Shown here one piece after another: positions 30,270 to 38,724 of a stretch of 64,000 nt of DNA. The position numbers and the translations under genes are program-made. The notes under the pieces are model-generated. The model was not told the origin of the DNA. It did not search any database and worked only from the letters and a program-made list of their open reading frames with translations. The first letter of the stretch is position 1, and each line of letters starts with the position of its first letter. Source of the stretch: Caulobacter sp. CCUG 60055 (GTDB lineage Bacteria; Pseudomonadota; Alphaproteobacteria; Caulobacterales; Caulobacteraceae); assembly GCF_022750545.1 (NCBI RefSeq), contig NZ_PUIC01000007.1, forward strand, positions 1 to 64,000. The letters run 5' to 3'.

Positions 30270-30363
30270 TCAGGCCGCTTCGAACAGCCGCTACGCTCCG
30301 GCCGCTCATGGCCATCGACCAGCGGGCGACCGCCGCCCAGCCGATCAGATAACCTATCGGCAT
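30270..30363 (-). pseudogene. Remnant of a thiolase gene with internal deletion
   Basis: Reading the minus strand from 30363 gives PIGYLIGWAAV, which aligns with residues 280-290 of the intact thiolase at 34274-35494 (PMGYMVGWAAV). It then jumps to a copy of the thiolase 3' end whose last 19 bases, including the stop, are identical to 34274-34292. A 2-bp deletion breaks the frame before the FEAA end. About 100 residues between the two pieces are missing. I read this as a decayed thiolase paralogue or duplicate at the left edge of the island. It is short, so chance cannot be fully excluded for the first piece. Confidence 0.55.
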
Positions 30364-30610
30364 GGTCGGTTCCTCGACTGTCGGCCGGAATGCAGGGTGA
30401 AGGGCGTCATAGCCCCCGTGTCATAGCGCGGGACATTCCCGACCTCCCGCTACCCGATGTCGCGAGGGCGCCGCTAGATTGTCTTACCGCCATGAAGGGG
30501 CTCGTGATCCGCCGCTCCCTCGCCTCGTCGCATGTTGTCTGTACCGAGCGGAGGCTTCGTGGGCGAGCGCGGTGCGGTGACATGCCTTGCTTTCTGTTAG
30601 GGAGCTGAAG
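30364..30610. other. Intergenic island leader without recognised genes
   Basis: This stretch between the thiolase remnant and the secreted beta-helix gene has intermediate GC and only short, unconvincing reading frames. It presumably contains the promoter of the downstream gene; AGGGAG at 30598-30603 serves as its ribosome site. No clear promoter hexamers or repeats were recognised. Confidence 0.4.
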
Positions 30611-32050
30611 GTGAAATTCTTTCTGGCAACGATCATTCTAGCAGCCGCAGTCAGCATCTCATCAAATTGTCGCGCCGCGAACGCTACTTTCGATCTTTCT
30701 ACATTTGGAGCCAAGTGCGACGGCGTCACAGATGATACTTCCGCTATCCAGAATTGGTTAAACAGCGCTTCTGATCACACCCTTCTTAGAGCGCCAGCGG
30801 GCGCATGCATTTTTACCGCTGCGTTGACGACGCCGGCAGTTGGCGTAAATTTCGTCAGCATTGTAGGGGCGGGCCCACATACAACAACCTTCCGATACGC
30901 CGGCCCATCTACCAGCATAGACCTGATTACAATCGGTAATGGTTCGGCATCGAACAATGGTTGGTTGCTGCAGGGCTTCCAGATTTCAAGCGCTACGAAG
31001 ATGACTGGTGGGGCCGGGCTGCACATAAAACGATTGAACAGATCTGAATTTCTTGACGTTATTTGGGATGGTCAAGACGGAACGGGTAATCTTTGGAATG
31101 GTGTCTGGTTTGACCAGATAGACGAGGATTTCGTGGATGGGTTTGAGGCGCGCGGGCAGAATGACGCCTTGCGGGTCAATGGGGCCGTTGGATCAGGGCC
31201 GAAGGCTGGCCTATTCTTGTCGCACGGAAAAATCGCCGGTAGTGGGGTGGGTATTCGTCAGGGGGGTGCGTTTGGCGGTTTAGCGGTAGATGCTACTGAT
31301 GTTATTAATAACGGCATTAACGTCAGTATAGATAATTCGCTTGCCAACGAGGGGAACCGAGAGGTCTTCTTCGGCGCGAATTCAAATATAGATAGCGCCA
31401 CAAATGGGCCTGGCATTGTTATAAACGACGGGATCGCTGGTGCGATGACGGTGTCTCTTGCCGGTTGGATTGCTACGGGCAATGATGTTGGTGTTTATAT
31501 ACAGCGAGCCAGGGGTGCTAAGATTTCAATATCTGGCCCGGCTATATGGAATTTCAAATCGGATGGAGTAAAGATCGATGATGCGTCAGCCTTTGTGCAG
31601 ATTAGCACAGCGACTTTGATTCACGACAATGGCGGCTATGGCGTTAATGCGACATCTGCAACGGATTTGATCACCCCAGGGGCAATGCCACGAGCGAACG
31701 GTCAGGGCGCCTATTCGCCGCTTACTCATATAAGCTCCCTAGCGAATAGTTCCGGGTACCAGAAATTTGCTAATGGCAACATCCATCAGTGGGGAATTGT
31801 TACCTTTTCTGGCGCGGCAAACTCGATCTTGAATCCAAACGAGGGATATCCAATCAGTCTTCCCGTGGCCTTCCCGAATGCGACGATACAGTCGACAATA
31901 ATCGCGACGCCAACTGGTTTTGCTAATGGGGCCGCACAGATGACAGTCACGGCGTCTCCGTATGATAGAACGGGCCTCTACATTAACCTGGTCTCCTCTG
32001 GCCAAGTGTCCAACACGCAGGCCGTGAAGTATGACGTGTGGGGTTATTAG
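30611..32050 (+). CDS. Secreted pectate-lyase-like beta-helix protein with phage tail-fibre-like C-terminus
   Basis: This 479-residue protein starts at a GTG 7 nt after AGGGAG and has a clear signal peptide (KFFLATIILAAAVSIS, cleavage near CRA-A). FDLSTFGAKCDGVTDDTSAIQNWL is the classic entry to the pectate-lyase-3/tailspike beta-helix. Repeated helix turns rich in Gly, Asn and Ile follow. The last 100 residues (NGNIHQWGIVTF, YPISLPVAFPNATIQ, and an aromatic end YDVWGY) resemble gp53-like tail-fibre C-terminal domains. No catalytic residues could be assigned. Codon use and GC (near 50%) differ strongly from neighbours, which points to transfer. It may bind or cleave polysaccharide outside the cell. 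Confidence 0.75.
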   Translation: MKFFLATIILAAAVSISSNCRAANATFDLSTFGAKCDGVTDDTSAIQNWLNSASDHTLLRAPAGACIFTAALTTPAVGVNFVSIVGAGPHTTTFRYAGPSTSIDLITIGNGSASNNGWLLQGFQISSATKMTGGAGLHIKRLNRSEFLDVIWDGQDGTGNLWNGVWFDQIDEDFVDGFEARGQNDALRVNGAVGSGPKAGLFLSHGKIAGSGVGIRQGGAFGGLAVDATDVINNGINVSIDNSLANEGNREVFFGANSNIDSATNGPGIVINDGIAGAMTVSLAGWIATGNDVGVYIQRARGAKISISGPAIWNFKSDGVKIDDASAFVQISTATLIHDNGGYGVNATSATDLITPGAMPRANGQGAYSPLTHISSLANSSGYQKFANGNIHQWGIVTFSGAANSILNPNEGYPISLPVAFPNATIQSTIIATPTGFANGAAQMTVTASPYDRTGLYINLVSSGQVSNTQAVKYDVWGY

Positions 32051-32258
32051 TGGGGTTAATAAGTGTTGCGTGAATGAAAGCTTCGGTGTTGGGTTTATCG
32101 AGGATGTGTCCGGTGATCGCGCGTTATCCTCCGGACCGCCGGTGCAAGAGGGCTCAGCGCTGTGATGGGGGCGCAACATGATCTTGCCTCATGCGCTGAC
32201 CAAGCCAGTGCAGGTGGCTAATTCTTTGGTCTAAGCCATCTATTATGCGGTGGGATGA

Positions 32259-34109
32259 TCAACCCGTGAGGCCTTGAACGGTCAAGGCCGCATGACGCCC
32301 GTTAGCGAGCGCTGGTTCGACCGCGCGGCGCCAGAGGCCCTCTTCCGTCTGCGCAAATCCGCTGGCAGGCAAGAGAGGCAGGCAGGGGGCATTGCGAGCC
32401 GTGGCTTGCAAACGCGCTTCAGCGACGGAGTGGCCGGCTTCACTGATCGTCTGCAGGGCATGGGCGAGCAGGGTGCGCTCGATCCCCATCCCAAAGACGC
32501 GGCAACTGAGCACCAGTTGCTCGATCATACGCCCATGGAGCGCCACCACGCCAACGAGTCCGTAAGCCGTAAATCGGTCACGCGCCGTGGCGGCCAGCAG
32601 CCTGCCGCCTGCGTTCAGGAAGTCGGCCAACTCGCCGCGCTCCCAGCGCCGTCCTGTGCTGTTGAATTGATTGGTCTTGTTAATCAGCTCAAGCGCCCGC
32701 TCAAATTGCGCGTCGGCGGACCCAGAAATGCTCGAGAGCGTGATGCTCAGCTCAAGGGTCTGCAGGAAATCCGCCTCGTTCATGCCGGCGCGAACTTCAT
32801 CCCTGTGCACCTGCGCACGCACCATCTCAGTCCGGTTGCGAGCTTCTGCGGTGAGCTTTGTCGTCTGCAGTTCAGGGGCCCAAAGCAAGCGCCGTCGCCA
32901 TGTGGCGAGCGGCGGGTCAAGCGTCCGAATTTGGGGAAATGCGTGCTCGACGGCCGCTCTCTCTACAGGATTGTCGTCAATGAACAGCGCGTTCTCGGGA
33001 AGTACGTTGACCCCTCTCAAAATTTCGCCGACCGCGTGCGCCTTTGGAGACCATCCTATGCGCGTCATGACAAACCGTTCAAAGGGCAGCAGTCGGCTAT
33101 AGAGCGTGTCCCAGGCCGCTCGCACTACGGCTTCGTCGTTCTTGCTGCACAACGCCAGCATGACGCCTCTTTTGTGTAGGCAGGTTAGAGCCTCCACAAC
33201 GCCAAGGGGCCATCCTTCGATCATTTCGGGCCCAAAACTGTCCATCTCGCCCGCGACGCCGCGCCACAAGGTGTCATCCAGATCGAAGATGACAATTTTT
33301 ATGGGATTTATGCGTCGGATGGTGCGATGAACACCTTCCACTTCTTGCATGACGGCTCGAATAAATTCGGCTCTCTTGGGCGTATAAAGTATTTCTACGT
33401 CGCCAAGAGGTTCAATGTGTTCGCGATCGGCATCGCCAAATATATCGGCCAGCAAACCGTGGTGATTGGAATGCAGCGTGGAATCGTCCAAGATGTATCT
33501 CTTGCCCAGGCAGGAGGCGATCTCGTCAATGTCGATGTATTCACATCCGTCGATGGCCAAGATTAGGTCCTGAAGTCGCCAGTTCAGTTGTCTTACGAAC
33601 ACCGCTGGATTAGAAAGCGCGCGTGGACGAAGATTGCGGCCGAGAGTATTCTGTTGGGGTGCTAGGAACCCAAGGACATATGTTTGAAGGCGATGTTCGC
33701 GGTGGTGTCTCAACGCCGCCGTGAAGTTGGCCTGCAGCGCGTCGAAGGCCCAGGATTGCGCGGCTCGCCACCCGGCTACGTCATCCATCTCCAATGCGAA
33801 GGTCAACGCTTCGGGCCAGACGCTTCGGAGCGGAAGAGAGATGATCTGGGCGTCAAAGCTTCGAGCTTTGCTTTCCGAGATCGGGTCTATATCCCCAGCG
33901 TTATTGAACAGAACTCGCTCAACTTTGCGAGAGCGCGACGAGCCAGTCAGTACGTCGATCCAGGTGTCCGTGATGCAAGAGCCGATCAGAAGGATATTCT
34001 TCAGTACGATAGAGTCAGGCGAGAGATCGTCTGGGACCCTGAAGAGGTGATCGGGGATAGCGGCCCCGTGTTGGGGGGCGAGCGGAGCGGAGAAAGCCGT
34101 GGCGTCCAT
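32259..34109 (-). CDS. FkbH-like HAD-IIIC family protein
   Basis: This 616-residue protein has an N-terminal SGNH-like region (NILLIGSCITDTW). A HAD phosphatase-like domain follows, with IVIFDLDDTLWRGVAGE (motif I near residues 274-290), LALCSKNDEAVV and FIDDNPVERAAV. The C-terminal part has the FkbH hallmark INKTNQFNSTGRRW and a GNAT-like fold. FkbH proteins load glyceryl or related acyl units onto carrier proteins in polyketide and surface-glycan pathways. No carrier protein or synthase is nearby. The ATG at 34109 (or the GTG at 34112) follows AAGGGCGG. It lies in the low-GC island and faces the secreted beta-helix gene. Confidence 0.85.
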   Translation of the reverse strand: MDATAFSAPLAPQHGAAIPDHLFRVPDDLSPDSIVLKNILLIGSCITDTWIDVLTGSSRSRKVERVLFNNAGDIDPISESKARSFDAQIISLPLRSVWPEALTFALEMDDVAGWRAAQSWAFDALQANFTAALRHHREHRLQTYVLGFLAPQQNTLGRNLRPRALSNPAVFVRQLNWRLQDLILAIDGCEYIDIDEIASCLGKRYILDDSTLHSNHHGLLADIFGDADREHIEPLGDVEILYTPKRAEFIRAVMQEVEGVHRTIRRINPIKIVIFDLDDTLWRGVAGEMDSFGPEMIEGWPLGVVEALTCLHKRGVMLALCSKNDEAVVRAAWDTLYSRLLPFERFVMTRIGWSPKAHAVGEILRGVNVLPENALFIDDNPVERAAVEHAFPQIRTLDPPLATWRRRLLWAPELQTTKLTAEARNRTEMVRAQVHRDEVRAGMNEADFLQTLELSITLSSISGSADAQFERALELINKTNQFNSTGRRWERGELADFLNAGGRLLAATARDRFTAYGLVGVVALHGRMIEQLVLSCRVFGMGIERTLLAHALQTISEAGHSVAEARLQATARNAPCLPLLPASGFAQTEEGLWRRAVEPALANGRHAALTVQGLTG

Positions 34110-34273
34110 CACCCGCCCTTAGAGAAGAAGCAAAATCTGTCCTAGTGTCGCGCCGGGTATTGAGACTTGAAATGCAAGCATGGGCGATCCGCCAGGGTCG
34201 CGCCAGCTATGCCTCATCGGCGTCACGTGACGACCTGTGGTTAGTCACAGTCGTCTGGCGGCCGCCACCGGGG

Positions 34274-35494
34274 TCAGGCCGCTTCGAACAGCGCCGCCAC
34301 GCCCTGGCCGCCGCCGACGCACATGGTCTCGAGGCCGAAGCGCGCCTTGCGGCGTTTCATCTCGTTCAGCAGGGTCGCCAGCATGCGCACGCCGGTGGCG
34401 CCGATCGGGTGGCCCAGCGAGATGCCCGAGCCGTTGACGTTCAGCTTGGCGTGGAAGGCCTTGTCCCCGTCCTTGCCCCAGCCCTTGAGCACGGCCAGCA
34501 CCTGGGCGGCGAAGGCTTCGTTCAACTCGACCAGGTCGACCCTGTCCCAGGAAAAGCCGGTGCGCGCGAACAGCTTCTCGACGGCCGGCACGGGACCGAA
34601 GCCCATGGTCGCCGGATGGCAGCCGACGGCGGCCCAACCGACCATATAGCCCATCGGCTCCAGGCCGAGCTCGGCCAGCCTGTCCTCGGCCACCACCAGG
34701 CAGGCGGCGGCGGCGTCGTTCTGCTGGCTGGAGTTGCCGGCGGTGACCACGCCGCCCTTGATGATCGGGCGCAGGGCCGCGAGGCTTTCCAGGCTGGCGT
34801 CGGGGCGCACGCCGTCGTCCTTGGCGAACAGCAGCGGATCGCCCTTGCGCTGCGGAACCGAGACCGGAACGATCTCGCCGTCGAACTTGCCCTCCGCCCA
34901 GGCGGCCGCCGCGCGGCGGTGGCTCTCGACGGCGTAGGCGTCTGACGCCTCGCGGGTGATCTGGTGCTCGCGGGCCAGGTTCTCGGCGGTCTCGATCATG
35001 CCGGAGATGTGGCCGAAGCGTTCGACCGGCTGCGAGCGTTCGCGGCCGCGCTCCAGGCGGTCGTACATCTGCACCGATCCGGCCCGCGCCCCGGCGCGCA
35101 TGTCGGTGGTGTAGTATTCGACCCGGCTCATGCTCTCGACGCCGCCGGCGATCACCACGTCGGCGGCGCCGGTCTGGACCATCATGGCGGCCGTGGCGAT
35201 CGCCTGCAGGCCGCCGCCGCAACGCCGGTCGAGCTGCATGCCCGGCGCCTCGATCGGCAGGCCCGCCTCCAGCGCCGCCCAGCGGCCGGTGCAGGGCGTC
35301 TCGCCGTTCATGTAGCTCTGGGCGAACACCACGTCGTCGATGCGGGCGGGATCGACGCCGCTGCGCTCGACCACGGCGCGGATCGCCGTGGCGGCCAGGC
35401 GCTCGACGGGAACGCCCTGCAGAGCGCCCAGGAACTTGGCCACGGGGGTGCGGGCGGGGGCGACAATGGCGGCGCGTCGCATCTGGGCGCTCAT
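34274..35494 (-). CDS. Acetyl-CoA acetyltransferase/thiolase
   Basis: This 406-residue thiolase has the acyl-accepting Cys92 (LDRRCGGGLQAIA), the VIAGGVESMSR loop, NEAFAAQ and GHPIGATG with active-site His, and the second Cys in CVGGGQGVA. It catalyses either acyl-CoA cleavage in beta-oxidation or acetoacetyl-CoA formation. The ATG at 35494 follows GGAGA. The final 19 bases including the stop are repeated at 30270-30288. Before island insertion the CoA-transferase gene was probably directly downstream. It is divergent from the FAS1-like dehydratase gene. Confidence 0.93.
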   Translation of the reverse strand: MSAQMRRAAIVAPARTPVAKFLGALQGVPVERLAATAIRAVVERSGVDPARIDDVVFAQSYMNGETPCTGRWAALEAGLPIEAPGMQLDRRCGGGLQAIATAAMMVQTGAADVVIAGGVESMSRVEYYTTDMRAGARAGSVQMYDRLERGRERSQPVERFGHISGMIETAENLAREHQITREASDAYAVESHRRAAAAWAEGKFDGEIVPVSVPQRKGDPLLFAKDDGVRPDASLESLAALRPIIKGGVVTAGNSSQQNDAAAACLVVAEDRLAELGLEPMGYMVGWAAVGCHPATMGFGPVPAVEKLFARTGFSWDRVDLVELNEAFAAQVLAVLKGWGKDGDKAFHAKLNVNGSGISLGHPIGATGVRMLATLLNEMKRRKARFGLETMCVGGGQGVAALFEAA

Positions 35495-35628
35495 CGGGCG
35501 TCTCCGGTCAAACAAGTGTTAGGCATCGGTACCGGCCGTCGCGCGCCCTGGCAACGGCTGACCCCGCGTCAGCCTGGATCGCCGGCCTGGGCGGGGTATA
35601 GCCTCGCCACGGATCGGCGGAGGATGCG

Positions 35629-36474
35629 ATGGCGCAGGACGGGGGCTATGGCGACTGGATCGGGCGCAGCGAGACGCGGGCCGAGATCGCCTGCGCCGCG
35701 CCGCTGGAGGGGCTGGCGGCGCTGCTCGACCACGAAACCCCGCCCTGGGCCGAGGGGCTGGTCCCGCCGCTGGGCCACTGGCTCTATTTCCTGCCGCGCG
35801 CCCCGCAGTCGCAGATCGACGTCGACGGCCACCCGAAACGAGGCGGCTTCACGCCGCCGATCCCGCTGCCCCGCCGCATGTGGGCGGGCGGGCGGGTCGA
35901 CCTGGTCGCGCCGATCCGCGTCGGCGCGCCGATGGAGCGCCGCACCACCATCCTGTCGGTGACGGAAAAGACCGGCGGTTCGGGCCGCATGGTGTTCCTG
36001 ACCCTGCGCCAGGAGGTGTTCGCCGACGGCGTCCTGGCCGTCGACGAGGAGCAGGACATCGTCTACCGCGAAGCCGCCTCGGGCCCGCAGGCGCCGCCGC
36101 CCGCCGAGCCCGACCCGCGCCGGCCCGAGCGCGAGCGGCGGATCGAGGCCGACCCCGCGGCCCTGTTCCGGTTCTCGGCCCTGACCTTCAACGCCCATCG
36201 CATCCACTACGACCGCGACTACGCCCGCGACGTCGAGGGCTATCCGGGGTTGGTGGCGCACGGGCCCTACCAGGCCATGCTGCTGATGGACCATTTCCTG
36301 CGCGGGACGCCCCGCGCCCAGGTGCGCCGCTTCGAGTTCCGCGCCCGCCGGCCGCTGTTCGACGTCGCGCCGTTCGACCTGTGTCTGCTGCGAGGAGCGG
36401 GCGGGGCTGACCTCTGGACCCGCGGCCCGGACGGCGCGGCGGCGATGACCGCGCGGGTGGAGGCTCTGGGGTAG
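35629..36474 (+). CDS. FAS1-like dehydratase / mesaconyl-C4-CoA hydratase-like (MaoC hot-dog)
   Basis: This 281-residue protein has a double hot-dog fold of the HTD2/mesaconyl-C4-CoA hydratase type. The N-terminal half has PPLGHWLYFLPRAPQS and GGFTPPIPLPRRMWAGGRV, typical of FAS1-like dehydratase domains. The C-terminal half has the hydratase signature FRFSALTFNAHRIHYDRDYA and PGLVAHGP. It hydrates or dehydrates a beta-hydroxyacyl-CoA. The ATG is close to the divergent thiolase promoter, fitting a shared acyl-CoA pathway. Confidence 0.87.
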   Translation: MAQDGGYGDWIGRSETRAEIACAAPLEGLAALLDHETPPWAEGLVPPLGHWLYFLPRAPQSQIDVDGHPKRGGFTPPIPLPRRMWAGGRVDLVAPIRVGAPMERRTTILSVTEKTGGSGRMVFLTLRQEVFADGVLAVDEEQDIVYREAASGPQAPPPAEPDPRRPERERRIEADPAALFRFSALTFNAHRIHYDRDYARDVEGYPGLVAHGPYQAMLLMDHFLRGTPRAQVRRFEFRARRPLFDVAPFDLCLLRGAGGADLWTRGPDGAAAMTARVEALG

Positions 36475-36502
36475 CGCCGCAGCTAGTCCGAAGCCGCTAC
36501 CC
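36469..36502. terminator. Hairpin between convergent genes
   Basis: Perfect 8-base arms GGGTAGCG and CGCTACCC flank an 18-nt loop. They span the dehydratase stop and the 3' end of the convergent ABC-F gene. Termination is inferred from position. Confidence 0.4.
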
Positions 36503-38125
36503 GCCCGGGTGCAGCCCTGGCGCTTCCTGGCCCGTGCGGGCGACGTATTCCGTATAGCCGCCGCCGTACTGATGGACGCCCTCGGGGGTCAGCTCCAGCA
36601 CGCGGTTCGACAGGGCCGCCAGGAAGTGACGGTCGTGCGAGACGAAGAGCATGGTGCCCTCGAAGTCCGCCAGGGCCGCGACCAGCATCTCCTTGGTCGC
36701 CATGTCGAGGTGGTTGGTCGGCTCGTCGAGCACCAAGAGGTTCGGCGGATCGAACAGCATCTTGGCCATGACCAGCCGCGCCTTCTCGCCGCCGGACAAT
36801 ACGCGGCAGGGCTTTTCGACGTCGTCGCCGGAGAAGCCGAAGCACCCCGCCAGGGTGCGCAGCGCGCCCTGGCCCGCCTGGGGGAACGCGCCGTCCAGGG
36901 ATTCGAAGATCGTCTCTTCGCCGTCCAGCAGGTCCATGGAGTGCTGGGCGAAATAGCCCATCTTGACGCTGGCGCCGATGCTGACCACGCCCTGGTCGGG
37001 CGCGGCGGCGCCGGCCACGAGCTTCAACAGCGTCGACTTGCCGGCGCCGTTGGCGCCGAGGACGCACCAGCGTTCCTTGCGGCGCACCAGGAAATCGAAG
37101 CCCTGATAGATCGGCTGGTCGCCATAGCCCTTGTGGATATTGCGCAGGCTGATCACGTCGTCGCCCGACCGCGGCGGGCTCCTGAACTCGAACTGGACCG
37201 ACTGGCGGCGGCGCGGCGGCTCGACGCGTTCGATCTTGTCGAGCTTCTTCACCCGGCTCTGAACCTGGGCGGCGTGCGAGGCGCGCGCCTTGAACTTCTC
37301 GATGAACTTGATTTCCTTGGCCAGCATGGCCTGCTGGCGCTCGTACTGCGCCTGGCGCTGCTGTTCGCCGAGCGCGCGCTGCTGGTCGTAGAAATCGAGA
37401 TCGCCCGAATAGGTGATGAGCGAGCCGGCGTCGATCTCCACCACCTTGCCGATGATCCGGTTCATGAAGGCGCGGTCGTGCGAGGTCATCAACAGCGCGC
37501 CGTCATAGGTCTTGAGGAAGGCCTCGAGCCAGATCAGGCTTTCCAGATCGAGGTGGTTGCTGGGTTCGTCCAGCAGCATGCCGTCGGGCCGCATCAGCAG
37601 GATGCGGGCCAGCGCCACGCGCATCTTCCAGCCGCCGGACAGCAGGCCGACGTCGCCGTCCATGCGTTCCTGGCTGAAGCTCAGGCCGGCCAGCACCTCG
37701 CGCGCCCGCGCCTCCAGCGCATAGCCGTCCAACTCCTCGAAGCGCCCTTGCACCTCGCCATAGCGTTCGATGACGGCGTCCAGCTCGTCGGCCTGGTCCG
37801 GATCGACCATGGCCGCCTCGAGCCTGGCCATTTCGGCGGCCAGCGCGCTGACCGGGCCCACGCCGTCCATCACCGCGGCGACCGCGCTCTGGCCCGACAT
37901 TTCGCCGACGTCCTGGCTGAAATAGCCGATCCTCATTCCCGGATCGATGGCGACCAGTCCGTCGTCGGGTTGCTCCTGGCTGGTGATCATGCGGAACAGC
38001 GTCGTCTTGCCGGCGCCGTTCGGGCCGACAAGCCCGACCTTTTCGCCCTTCTGGATGCCCATCGAGGCTTCGATGAACAGGATCTGGTGGCCGTTCTGCT
38101 TGGAGATGTTGTCGAGGCGGATCAT
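36497..38125 (-). CDS. ABC-F family ATPase
   Basis: This 542-residue soluble protein has two ABC domains: Walker A GPNGAGKTT with signature LSGGWKMR and Walker B MLLDEPSNHLD; and GANGAGKST with LSGGEKARL and LVLDEPTNHLD. A charged helical linker (QQRQAQYERQQAMLAKEIKF) lies between them, which is the ABC-F P-site tRNA-interaction motif region. There are no membrane segments. ABC-F proteins act on ribosomes to relieve stalling or protect against antibiotics; which subtype this is cannot be settled by eye. The ATG at 38125 lacks an obvious ribosome site. Confidence 0.93.
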   Translation of the reverse strand: MIRLDNISKQNGHQILFIEASMGIQKGEKVGLVGPNGAGKTTLFRMITSQEQPDDGLVAIDPGMRIGYFSQDVGEMSGQSAVAAVMDGVGPVSALAAEMARLEAAMVDPDQADELDAVIERYGEVQGRFEELDGYALEARAREVLAGLSFSQERMDGDVGLLSGGWKMRVALARILLMRPDGMLLDEPSNHLDLESLIWLEAFLKTYDGALLMTSHDRAFMNRIIGKVVEIDAGSLITYSGDLDFYDQQRALGEQQRQAQYERQQAMLAKEIKFIEKFKARASHAAQVQSRVKKLDKIERVEPPRRRQSVQFEFRSPPRSGDDVISLRNIHKGYGDQPIYQGFDFLVRRKERWCVLGANGAGKSTLLKLVAGAAAPDQGVVSIGASVKMGYFAQHSMDLLDGEETIFESLDGAFPQAGQGALRTLAGCFGFSGDDVEKPCRVLSGGEKARLVMAKMLFDPPNLLVLDEPTNHLDMATKEMLVAALADFEGTMLFVSHDRHFLAALSNRVLELTPEGVHQYGGGYTEYVARTGQEAPGLHPGG

Positions 38126-38724
38126 GGGGAGGGCTGCTAACGCGGGCGGAGGCGGAACGCCAGCCCCTGAGCGTCTCGCCTACCGATCTGCGGGACCGCA
38201 GAGGCGGCGCCTTCGACGTCAAGAGGCCGGGATCGGGCTGCCCCGCCGCGAACACGGAGGTGGTCAGCGCCGTGGGGGCCTCGACGCAAAAGCGCCGCCG
38301 CGCACCTGCTCGTAGACCGCGTCAGCCTCGCTCGTCGGGGGGCGAGCCTGCTGGGCGCCGTCAGCGCGCCGCCCCTGCTGTTCCTGGCGCGACGTTTCCC
38401 CGTGGCGGGCGCCGGCGCAATGCGGCGGTGCAGGCGGCGAGCGCCGCCGGGCTCGCGGTCGGCTTAGCGGCTGTCTCGTGCCTGTTCGCCGCCCTTGCTC
38501 ATGCGCTCCATTTCCGACGCCAGGAGAAACCCGCATAGCGCCCGCTGCCGCGTCCAGGTTCCCGCAGGGGATCGCGGTGAACGCGCGCGGCTGCGGCTGA
38601 GCCGCAGCCGTCGCGACCAGATCCAAGACTGGCTTCAGACGGTCCGCTGAGCGCCAGGAGCCGGACTTGGGACACCTTCGGATTTCCAGCCTTTCTCATT
38701 GGCGCGGAACTTCAAAGGGTGCGC
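38126..38724. other. 600-bp region without a convincing gene
   Basis: This region lies between the ABC-F gene and the GMC oxidoreductase gene. A short plus-strand frame (38260-38538) has a hydrophobic end (AAVSCLFAALAHALHF), but its first part is Arg-rich low-complexity sequence typical of spurious high-GC frames; a frameshifted remnant is possible. The region also holds a perfect palindrome at 38588-38610. No RNA gene was recognised. Confidence 0.4.
38588..38610. repeat. Perfect inverted repeat with one-base centre
   Basis: Arms CGGCTGCGGCT and AGCCGCAGCCG are exact complements around a single G. As RNA the stem would need to open a few bases for a loop. There is no T-run on either side. 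It could be a terminator for the GMC gene, whose stop is 115 bp away, or a protein-binding site. Confidence 0.5.

Larger units (their letters stand above)
30289..34273. mobile_element. Low-GC genomic island without a visible recombinase
   Basis: Base composition drops clearly (about 50% GC in the 30.6-32.1 kb gene, somewhat higher in the 32.3-34.1 kb gene) against the surrounding 68-70%. The segment separates two genes that belong together (thiolase and CoA-transferase) and carries matching 19-bp thiolase 3'-end sequences at both edges (30270-30288 and 34274-34292). It encodes two unrelated cargo genes and no integrase or transposase, so the transfer mechanism is unknown. Confidence 0.6.

Noticed and set aside
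34221-34232. CGTCACGTGACG, a 12-bp perfect palindrome at the island's right flank
   Set aside because: A single copy with no partner near other genes or at the other island edge, so I could not support a function.
38260-38538. A 92-residue plus-strand gene
   Set aside because: Arg/Ala-rich low-complexity sequence with no ribosome site or recognisable domain; kept only as a possible remnant.
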